Below, one piece after another: positions 58,380-64,000 of a stretch of 64,000 nucleotides of DNA. Location: the NCBI GenBank assembly GCA_966211795.1, contig CBIHNW010000002.1:62001-126000 (forward strand), given 5' to 3'. Position 1 is the first letter of the stretch. Every line of letters starts with the position of its first letter. Under the pieces are notes generated by a model, which was given only the letters and a program-made list of their open reading frames with translations, ran no database searches and was not told where the DNA came from. The translations under genes were made by a program, and so were the position numbers. The stretch is from 21-14-0-10-47-8 sp966211795 (GTDB lineage Bacteria; Bdellovibrionota; Bdellovibrionia; Bdellovibrionales; Bdellovibrionaceae).

Positions 58380-59984
58380 CTACTGCAAGCTTTCCGGATT
58401 CTTCAGAATGAGGATCACCGCCATGACCTTCGCGAGATAGTGAGAATCTCCTTCAAACCCCGCGCCGATCACGGCCCATGCGTCCGAAGTGCCGACTTTG
58501 TCGATCGCGTTTTGCACGTTCACTTCACCCATGTTGTAGGCGAGCATCGCCAGCTGCCAGTCTTTAAAGCGCAGATGATTGCTCTGCAAATAGCGAAGGG
58601 CCGCATCTGTTTCCATGGCCACATTCAGGCGCTCATCGACTTTGCCATCGACGCGCAAGCCATAGTTTCGAGCCGTCGCCGGGATGAACTGCCAGATCCC
58701 GGCACTCTTGTTTCGGGTGCCCGGCTTTTGCGCCAAGTTCTGATAGCCGGATTCGACAATCGGGACCGCCGCGATTTCCGCGGGCACGCCGTATTTTTTC
58801 AAACCATCCTGTACGACAGTTTGATGAGTTTGCATTCGTTGCAATGATTCTTTCATAAAATCTCGACCTTCAGGGGTTCCGAGATAAGCATTGAGCTCTT
58901 CTAAAACCTGTCCATTCAGCACGATTGGAAATGAACTGTCCGCTTGCGCTTTGGTGATCATTGTTTTGGCTTGAGCCATCGTCACCCTTCGGTCCAGAAT
59001 CCAGCCGTTCGAAGCGTAAGCTGTCGTCACCATCATGCTGATCAAAGCCATCGCTGAAGCCCAGCGAGAAAAACCACCGATCGACCGTCCTGGTTGGTCT
59101 ATTGTTTTTGAAAACATTTTTTCAATTCTCCTTTGAAGAATGTGCTTCTCTTGCAAAAACGCCATTCCCGATGCGCAAGCGGGATGAAATTTCTGAAGAG
59201 CCGCGGTTTGCGCCACCTCGACGAGGCAGCGGGCATAAGCCTGAGACGGGACTTTTTTATGGTCGACCAGTGTCTCGTCGCAGGCGAATTCTTGAATTTC
59301 ACAAAGCCATCGATTCCAAAAATAAATCACGGGATTGCACAGACAAAGCAGCCGCAAAGTCCACAGCACATAAACCCAGCGCGTATCGCCCTGACGGTGA
59401 TGTTGAATTTCGTGCAACACCGCCATGCGGAAATCCTGTGGACAAGCGAGCATGACTGTCGGCAAAACCACCTGCATTTGCCCCGGAAGCCAGTAAGAAA
59501 AAGGAACTTGAATTTCGTCCTGCACCGACACCAAAAGAGATCCGTAGCGCCGAACGCGGTAAGATCTTTTCTGAATCTGGTACAGCCGCCACAGATCACG
59601 GGTCATTGCGAACAAGGCAAAAAGAAAAATCGCGCCCATGAAGCCGGCCCAAGAATAGGTCACCGTTTCGGTCTGCACCGAGCCCGCGTCCGAAAGCGCG
59701 ATGTAGCCCTGAGACACTTGCCGAGGGGTCGATGCTTTTTCGGCCGGACCCGCCCACTGCTTCACGGGCGGTTCAAAAAAAGAACTGCGTGGAAAAAAGG
59801 GCTGCAGGGCCGCAAAAATCAAAACAATCAGAAACACCTGGTAATGCGATCGCAACTGGGAGGTCGAAGAAAATGAAAACTTCCACTTTTTTAAAAACCA
59901 CGCTTGCATCACCACGAATAAAAATCCCAGCGCCAGCAGCAGATTCAAATTCAGATAAGCGGACAGAAACTGCGACAGGCTCAT
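58380..59984 (-). CDS. BlaR1-type M56 metallopeptidase fused to a lytic transglycosylase domain
   Basis: A 534-residue membrane protein. Residues 1-130 hold three membrane helices. HEIQH (191-195) in VLHEIQHHRQGD is the M56 zinc site, with a third ligand in WLCEIQEFACDE (226-237), and a fourth helix lies at about 307-324. After a linker, residues about 400-500 are a MltD-like transglycosylase: EIAAVPIVESGYQN with catalytic Glu411, then SAGIWQFIPATARNYGL and LAMLAYNMGE. In BlaR1 and MecR1 the last domain is a penicillin sensor; here a murein-cleaving domain replaces it. It overlaps the BlaI gene by 4 bp. Probable role: wall-damage sensor that proteolyses BlaI (inference). Confidence 0.9.
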   Translation of the reverse strand: MSLSQFLSAYLNLNLLLALGFLFVVMQAWFLKKWKFSFSSTSQLRSHYQVFLIVLIFAALQPFFPRSSFFEPPVKQWAGPAEKASTPRQVSQGYIALSDAGSVQTETVTYSWAGFMGAIFLFALFAMTRDLWRLYQIQKRSYRVRRYGSLLVSVQDEIQVPFSYWLPGQMQVVLPTVMLACPQDFRMAVLHEIQHHRQGDTRWVYVLWTLRLLCLCNPVIYFWNRWLCEIQEFACDETLVDHKKVPSQAYARCLVEVAQTAALQKFHPACASGMAFLQEKHILQRRIEKMFSKTIDQPGRSIGGFSRWASAMALISMMVTTAYASNGWILDRRVTMAQAKTMITKAQADSSFPIVLNGQVLEELNAYLGTPEGRDFMKESLQRMQTHQTVVQDGLKKYGVPAEIAAVPIVESGYQNLAQKPGTRNKSAGIWQFIPATARNYGLRVDGKVDERLNVAMETDAALRYLQSNHLRFKDWQLAMLAYNMGEVNVQNAIDKVGTSDAWAVIGAGFEGDSHYLAKVMAVILILKNPESLQ

Positions 59985-60385
59985 TTCTGCTCTTCCATTC
60001 TTTGAATCAAGGCTTTCAATTCCTGCAGGTCCTGCGCTTTCAGATCTCCAGATCCCAACAATTGGCGAACCACCGATAAGGGTGTGCCGTCAAAAACTCG
60101 ATCCACCACATGCCGAACCGCCCTGGCTTCGTAATCTGTTTTTTTCAGCTGCGGAATGTAAATGTGACCGCGTCCCTCTTTGCGAGTGGTCACCACGCCC
60201 TTCTGCTCAAGAATTCGCAGAATGGTTGAAACCGAGGTGTAAGCCAATTTTCGATCGCCTGGCAGAGCTTCGATCACCTCATGCACCGAGCCTTCCGAGA
60301 GCTTCCAGAGAATGGACATCAGCTCGAGCTCCACATCCGTGAGCATCATTTCTTTCGTCGCTTGCTTCGTTTTTATTTTGGCCAT
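59981..60385 (-). CDS. BlaI/MecI-family transcriptional repressor
   Basis: From the ATG at 60385 (AAGGGAACTGCT upstream) this is 134 residues. The winged helix reads MLTDVELELMSILWKLSEGSVHEVIEALPGDRKLAYTSVSTILRILEQKGVV, the diagnostic BlaI/MecI/CopY pattern, and the C-terminal helix is the dimer region. It overlaps the M56 fusion gene by 4 bp, forming a BlaI-BlaR-like pair. A perfect palindromic operator lies 26 bp before its start. Cleavage of this repressor by the M56 site is expected by analogy. Confidence 0.93.
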   Translation of the reverse strand: MAKIKTKQATKEMMLTDVELELMSILWKLSEGSVHEVIEALPGDRKLAYTSVSTILRILEQKGVVTTRKEGRGHIYIPQLKKTDYEARAVRHVVDRVFDGTPLSVVRQLLGSGDLKAQDLQELKALIQRMEEQK

Positions 60386-60410
60386 AGCAGTTCCCTTCGA
60401 AAACCACATT

Positions 60411-60450
60411 AAACTAATCTTTTAGTTCATATCAACTAAAAGATTAGTTT
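60411..60450. promoter_or_regulatory. Perfect inverted repeat, BlaI operator
   Basis: AAACTAATCTTTTAGTT (60411-60427) and its exact reverse complement (60434-60450) are spaced by 6 bp. Each arm itself contains the palindrome ACTAA-N4-TTAGT, so two BlaI dimers could bind side by side, centres 22 bp apart. It lies just upstream of the BlaI start, so it is the operon's own operator. Confidence 0.88.
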
Positions 60451-60531
60451 TCAGATTTTGGTCGAGGAAATGGTGATGCAACGGGTCTTTCGCGACGATC
60501 AGATGGGAACAGATGGATTCTCCGGAACGCC

Positions 60532-60585
60532 TCCATCCACGATCTTTGCCGTTGGTATAACGTGTTACCGTGACGGCGAATCACC
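60532..60585. repeat. Palindromic intergenic element, half copy
   Basis: TCCATCCACGATCTTTGCCG followed by TTGGTATAACGTGTTA matches one arm and inner block of the elements at 7032-7115 and 42079-42163, in the opposite orientation. The second arm is missing, so this is a truncated copy. It lies in the gap between the BlaI operator and the next gene. Confidence 0.65.
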
Positions 60586-60634
60586 GTGCTCGTCAGGAAA
60601 TGGCGAAGAAATAAAATAGAGTTTAACGGCGGGA

Positions 60635-61369
60635 TTAGACTGCGTAATGATCGACGGCGGCGCCGCTTTCGATGTGCAAAAGTTCTTCGAATGTTTTTTC
60701 GATGTAGATGGCTTCATTCAGGTCGCTGGCTGGGCAGAGTTTTTCAAGCCGCCCGTCTTTGGTGTGCAGATCGACGCCGAAAGAAAAACGGGGGCGTCCA
60801 CCCTGCTTGTCAGGACTCATTCGCCAAACGGTGAAGCTAGCGATTTCATCAGCGCGATAAATCTTCACGCCCCCACCCCAATAGATCGGGCCGGTTCCTA
60901 CAACCACTTTGTCATTTTTAAGCATGATCGTGGTTGTGTTCAAAATCTCTTGCAGCAAACGATAGAATAGAACCAAACCGATTCCACCAAATAGCAACAA
61001 CAGGCCAATGCGAAATGAAGTCGCATCGCTATGCCGGTTCAAATAAGTGAGCAGAGCCCCGGCCCACCAAATGGCTTCGTAAATTGCCGAAGCGACGATG
61101 ATGTACTTTGAATTTTTTGAGCGCCACCGTTTTTTCAGAATGGAAATGGAGCCTTCGCGCTGCAATTCGACGTACTCGCTGGGACGCGCCAGGTTTTTAT
61201 CGAAGCTGATGTGGGCGGTGTTTTCGGAACGAGCCTGAATGGGCATCTCGTGCTTGCAGGAAGCGCAAACCAACGCGACGCTCGCATTGATATCTTCCCA
61301 CTTCAATTTTGCCTGGCACTTTTCGCAACGAACATCCGCCAGATTAAACAGCAAGCCGCTCAAACTCAT
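60635..61369 (-). CDS. Zinc-ribbon membrane protein of unknown function
   Basis: A 244-residue protein. A zinc ribbon with CEKCQAKLKW and CASCKHEMPI is at about residues 15-43. Two membrane helices (IIVASAIYEAIWWAGALLTYL and GLLLLFGGIGLVLFYRLL) follow at about 90-140. The last 100 residues look like a PH-like strand-rich domain (IMLKNDKVVVGTGPIYWGGGVKIYRADEIASFTVW). The 273-bp upstream gap (61370-61642) holds nothing recognisable. No family name is secure. Confidence 0.65.
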   Translation of the reverse strand: MSLSGLLFNLADVRCEKCQAKLKWEDINASVALVCASCKHEMPIQARSENTAHISFDKNLARPSEYVELQREGSISILKKRWRSKNSKYIIVASAIYEAIWWAGALLTYLNRHSDATSFRIGLLLLFGGIGLVLFYRLLQEILNTTTIMLKNDKVVVGTGPIYWGGGVKIYRADEIASFTVWRMSPDKQGGRPRFSFGVDLHTKDGRLEKLCPASDLNEAIYIEKTFEELLHIESGAAVDHYAV

Positions 61370-61642
61370 TCAGGAATCCTCCAGAAGGACGATTGGCACT
61401 GATCACTTGTGCTCTAGCATTTATTATAGTCCAGACCGTTCTCTGACAGTTATCACTATTATCGGCATCTTCTGTCTACACTTCAGTCGCGATATTAATC
61501 TCACCTTGATCCCGAGTGCGACCAAGGCCCAGTTTCTCAAAATGAGATCGCCCTCTCTTCACACATCAAGGTCTTTTGTTTAATCTTTCGCCGAAACCAG
61601 AGACAATTCTTCTATCGTCCGAAACTTCACGGAGACTTGCGC

Positions 61643-61882
61643 ATGGAACAGACTCTTCCCGACTTGGGGTTTTCATTTTCAGCCTCATCGATTATTGCCG
61701 GCATTCTGTTTGGGATCATTGGCTGGTGGATGTACAAAACGGCCAAACGAAGGGACAACACAAAGGTCGTTTGGATTGGCGTAGCCTTGATGATCTATCC
61801 CTACTTTGTCGACAACACGAAACTGCTCTGGCTGATTGGCTTCGCCCTGTGCGGGCTGGCTTACTATTACCGTTGGGATTAA
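61643..61882 (+). CDS. Small membrane protein
   Basis: From the ATG at 61643 (GGAGACTTGCGC upstream) this is 79 residues with two or three hydrophobic segments: ASSIIAGILFGIIGWWMYKTAKRR, then VVWIGVALMIYPYFVDN and LLWLIGFALCGLAYYYRW. The pattern of a glycine-zipper-like first helix and a conserved amphipathic turn is seen in many short envelope proteins, but I recognise no family. It precedes a beta-barrel gene by about 115 bp. Confidence 0.65.
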   Translation: MEQTLPDLGFSFSASSIIAGILFGIIGWWMYKTAKRRDNTKVVWIGVALMIYPYFVDNTKLLWLIGFALCGLAYYYRWD

Positions 61883-61996
61883 CGCTTCCTCAAGACATCG
61901 ACCAACAGTGTCGAGTCCGATACATCCTGCAACAAATGTTGACGAGTGAACCTCCGATCGAGTCAAGTGTTGAGTCATCTACAACGGAGGATTGAC

Positions 61997-62494
61997 ATGA
62001 AAAAATTATTTCTTGCAGGAGCGATCTTGTTCGCGGGTTTTGCAGCTCAAGCCAGCACCAATGGTTCTATCACTGGTTTGCTTGGCTTCTCTCAAAGCGC
62101 GGTGAACTTTGGTGTGAACTATGAAAACCGCTTGGACAGCGCATTCGGATTGGGTGGATTTTTCCATTTCTCATCTGAGAAAAAAGACAATGCAGCCAAG
62201 CAACAGACGATGGCATTCGGCGCGATGGCCCCAGCACACTTGCTGGACAATGCTCGCTTCGACGCTTACGTCGCCCCAGGCTTCGCCGTAATTATGGTCA
62301 AAGGCTATGATGGCGCACCTTACTCTAAAGACGACCAAACAACTTTCGGTCCAGTTTGGAAAATGGGCGTGATGTTCCGCATGTCAACAAACGTCAAAGT
62401 CGGTATCGAACAAACCGAGCTGATCAACTGGTTCACAGACAAAGCCGGCCCACAAGTTTCATACACCAACGCCGCCCTCGAATTCTCTTTCTAA
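61997..62494 (+). CDS. Small outer-membrane beta-barrel protein
   Basis: From the ATG at 61997 (GGAGGATTGAC upstream) this is 165 residues: signal peptide MKKLFLAGAILFAGFAAQA, then about eight amphipathic strands (NFGVNYENRLDSAFGLGGFFHF, VAPGFAVIMVKGY, WKMGVMFRMSTNVKVGIEQTELINWF) and a C-terminal Phe (ALEFSF). This is the typical eight-stranded outer-membrane barrel. No ligand or channel can be assigned. A strong terminator follows. Confidence 0.75.
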   Translation: MKKLFLAGAILFAGFAAQASTNGSITGLLGFSQSAVNFGVNYENRLDSAFGLGGFFHFSSEKKDNAAKQQTMAFGAMAPAHLLDNARFDAYVAPGFAVIMVKGYDGAPYSKDDQTTFGPVWKMGVMFRMSTNVKVGIEQTELINWFTDKAGPQVSYTNAALEFSF

Positions 62495-62516
62495 TCAAAA
62501 AAGAAAATTCACAAAC

Positions 62517-62549
62517 AAAAAAAGGACTGCCAAAAGCAGTCCTTTTTTA
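62517..62549 (+). terminator. Rho-independent terminator
   Basis: AAAAAAAGGACTGC (62517-62530), CAAAA loop, GCAGTCCTTTTTTA (62536-62549): a perfect long stem with a T-run, directly after the beta-barrel gene. Confidence 0.92.
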
Positions 62550-62605
62550 TTTCCAAATTCAATAATTCCTAATTTCTTTTCCTAATTCCAAAAGCAATTA
62601 CACCA

Positions 62606-62704
62606 GAATGATCCAAAATGATCGCAGCCGAGGCGCAACGACGAAGGCGTCCGCATGGACGTCGAGGAGGCGGCAACGACAGCTCCGATCATTTTCGATC
62701 ATTC
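62606..62704. repeat. Large inverted repeat (cruciform-like) next to the DUF1328 stop
   Basis: GAATGATC and AAAATGATCG at 62606-62624 reappear as the reverse complement at 62686-62704 with a single mismatch. The centre has a small CGTCC/GGACG hairpin at about 62648-62661, and GAGGCG-like plus CAACGAC blocks occur twice in the same direction. The repeat abuts the DUF1328 stop codon. It has no long T-run, so it may be a processed 3' structure or a repeat element. Confidence 0.6.
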
Positions 62705-62896
62705 CTACGTGAGACTACGAGGCCCTGTTGGACCGGAGCCTCTTAGCATTCCTACTACAAAGCTGATGAGCGACAGGATCAGGAATACGAACAAAAGTCC
62801 TTTTCCGATATCCATCGAAACGCCCGCAAAACCAGTCGCACCGAAAATAATTGCCACAAGGGCCAAGACGAAAAATACAAGTGCAGCTCGAAGCAT
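62705..62896 (-). CDS. DUF1328-family small membrane protein (YtjA-like)
   Basis: A 63-residue protein with two helices: MLRAALVFFVLALVAIIFGATGFAGVSMDIGKGLLFVFLILSLISFVVGMLRG. The MLR-W/A-al.FfvlAliaa.fGf start is the DUF1328 pattern. Strong TAGGAGGTCTAT ribosome site. In many bacteria these genes are stress-induced with CsbD-type proteins, and a CsbD gene is 240 bp away here on the other strand. Function unknown. Confidence 0.9.
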   Translation of the reverse strand: MLRAALVFFVLALVAIIFGATGFAGVSMDIGKGLLFVFLILSLISFVVGMLRGSGPTGPRSLT

Positions 62897-63133
62897 ATAG
62901 ACCTCCTAGTCCCCGATAGATTGTGCAACCCGAAGGCCATGACAAATCTCAAGGATCTCTCTTCCGATCATCAACCAGGGTCAAATATCCGCCGATTTGT
63001 GGAGTTTTGACCCCGCACCTGTGTTTTGACTGTCGTCACAACTCACTCGTCCCATCTCGAGGTTGGCATCAGCATTGCCTATTTCCACTGTTGTAAATGA
63101 TGTGCTGAACCTCAATTTATGAAGGAGCATTTT

Positions 63134-63388
63134 ATGAACGAGCAGTCCGTAAAAGGAAAATGGCGCGAGATCAAAGGTGAAATCCAAAAAATTTGGGGAG
63201 ATGTCACCGGCGACGATCTTGATAAGACAGAAGGCAATCTCAAGTCCGTGGCCGGCATGATCCAGCAAAAATACGGTACGGGCCGAGACGAAGTTTCGAG
63301 AAAACTCGACGAAATAGTGAATCGTTTTGGCGGTGAAGCCGCAAATAAGAGTGAGACGTTAAAAGAAAAAATGAAAACAAAAATGTAA
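63134..63388 (+). CDS. CsbD-family stress protein
   Basis: From the ATG at 63134 (AAGGAGCATTTT upstream) this is 84 residues: SVKGKWREIKGEIQKIWGDVTGDDLDKTEGNLKSVAGMIQQKYG. The 'kGkwkqikGkvKekWGklTdDdl' pattern is diagnostic of CsbD. CsbD proteins are small, acidic-basic, probably disordered general-stress proteins. The second half (VSRKLDEIVNRFGGEA) is an extra helix. It is followed 27 bp later by a beta-barrel gene on the same strand. Confidence 0.92.
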   Translation: MNEQSVKGKWREIKGEIQKIWGDVTGDDLDKTEGNLKSVAGMIQQKYGTGRDEVSRKLDEIVNRFGGEAANKSETLKEKMKTKM

Positions 63389-63415
63389 TCAAACGATAAA
63401 ACGTAAGAGGTGTTT

Positions 63416-64000
63416 ATGAAGACGATCATTACTCTCCTCGCCTTGTTGGGAACATCAGTGGTGTGGGGTCAAGCAACAACAACAGATTCAGAAACGACAA
63501 CATCAAGAACATATTCTGAAACTTCAAACACGGAGCCAAGAAAAGCCGGTGGCTTTTTCATTGAGCCCGGAATTTTCGGAAGCTCTGGTGACACGGATTT
63601 GAAAGCTAGCAGCCTAGGTACAGACAACACTGGAACCCAACGTGGTTTTGGTGCGGATTTAAAACTGGGTGGTCATATCGGAGAAATTTTCTTTCTGGGC
63701 GCAGATGGCCGCTACGAAAGATCACGCATTGAAGATGCTTCATACGCCAACGCAGACACCAATACTTACAATTGGGGTCCCGTAGCAGGCTTTCAAGCGC
63801 CGTTCTTCGGCTTGCGCGTTTGGGGAACCTACGTGGTTGATGGTATCGCCGATCCAGATTCAGGAGCTCGCGGTGTGGATTTGAAATTTAAAGATCCGTA
63901 CGGCTGGCGTGTGGGTGCAGGCCTTCGCTTCTCGATGGTCAGCGTGAATCTCGAGTATGAAGACTTGATCTATCGCACGACCGAAATTCAATCCATCGGT
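63416..64000 (+). CDS. Outer-membrane beta-barrel protein (partial)
   Basis: Translating from the ATG at 63416 (AAGAGGTG upstream) gives 195 residues to the window edge. Signal peptide MKTIITLLALLGTSVVWGQA is followed by a Thr/Ser-rich stretch, then barrel strands such as GGFFIEPGIFGSSG, GADLKLGGHIGEIFFLGADGRYERS, WGPVAGFQAPFFGLRVWGTYVV and WRVGAGLRFSMVSVNLEYEDLIYRT. Strands alternate polar and apolar with turn-like Gly and Asp. No family recognised; the C-terminus is beyond the window. Confidence 0.8.
   Translation, partial: MKTIITLLALLGTSVVWGQATTTDSETTTSRTYSETSNTEPRKAGGFFIEPGIFGSSGDTDLKASSLGTDNTGTQRGFGADLKLGGHIGEIFFLGADGRYERSRIEDASYANADTNTYNWGPVAGFQAPFFGLRVWGTYVVDGIADPDSGARGVDLKFKDPYGWRVGAGLRFSMVSVNLEYEDLIYRTTEIQSIG

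Noticed and set aside
1..64000. tRNA, rRNA, CRISPR arrays, prophage or transposase genes
   Set aside because: I looked through the intergenic regions and found no cloverleaf, no regularly spaced repeat array and no recognisable mobile-element protein; a covariance search would be more sensitive.

Overview
The window reads as a Gram-negative chromosome of roughly balanced base composition. There are many short, mixed-orientation operons with strong AGGAG-type ribosome binding sites, lipoproteins, outer-membrane beta-barrels and SEC-secreted proteins. The protein repertoire (a BlaR1-type protease fused to a lytic transglycosylase, a VanX-like peptidase behind a secreted haem protein, UdgX with its radical-SAM partner, a 13E12-like HNH endonuclease, a Cys-rich pseudopilin) suggests a Bdellovibrionota-type (Bdellovibrio-like) bacterium. 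No rRNA, tRNA or phylogenetic marker in the window proves this, so the assignment is inference. I found no tRNA, rRNA, CRISPR array, transposase or phage module.

Layout. 1-8.3 kb: small redox and stress enzymes with local regulators: an HxlR repressor with a perfect operator, a decayed LysR gene beside an SDR/cupin pair, an ArsR-led four-gene operon, and a luciferase-like monooxygenase. 8.5-16.5 kb: a large secreted beta-helix protein and a complete branched-chain amino-acid-type ABC importer in which the second permease and first ATPase are one fused protein (LivM-LivG). 16.7-22.6 kb: a YgiD dioxygenase and a UdgX/radical-SAM DNA-repair pair. 22.8-28.5 kb: a secreted VanX-type peptidase co-transcribed with a secreted monohaem protein, then a TetR/SDR unit with two matching operators. 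28.5-34 kb: a JmjC-like oxygenase, a hybrid sensor kinase, and a DUF1989 + YqcI/YcgG pair.

34-48 kb: an rRNA methyltransferase; an HNH endonuclease gene carrying three internal palindromes between GC-rich, partly inverted flanks; a frameshifted proline iminopeptidase; a TetR/zinc-ribbon/YHS/SugE operon; a MocR regulator divergent from GNAT-PaiB with an inverted-repeat operator; and a chromate transporter. 48-58.3 kb: a Cys-rich pseudopilin, a MacAB/DevBCA-like ABC efflux system, a DoxX-Tpx pair, and a deoxyribose-phosphate catabolic operon (eukaryote-type DeoC, an aldehyde dehydrogenase and a shortened ALDH-like protein). 58.3-64 kb: the M56-protease/lytic-transglycosylase fusion with its BlaI repressor and a 17-bp perfect inverted-repeat operator, then small envelope proteins.

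The strongest candidates for something new are the BlaI/M56-transglycosylase cell-wall sensing unit, the Cys-rich pseudopilin, the HNH gene with its repeated palindromes, the haem-protein/VanX pair, and a family of dispersed palindromic intergenic elements at 7.0, 42.1 and 60.5 kb.
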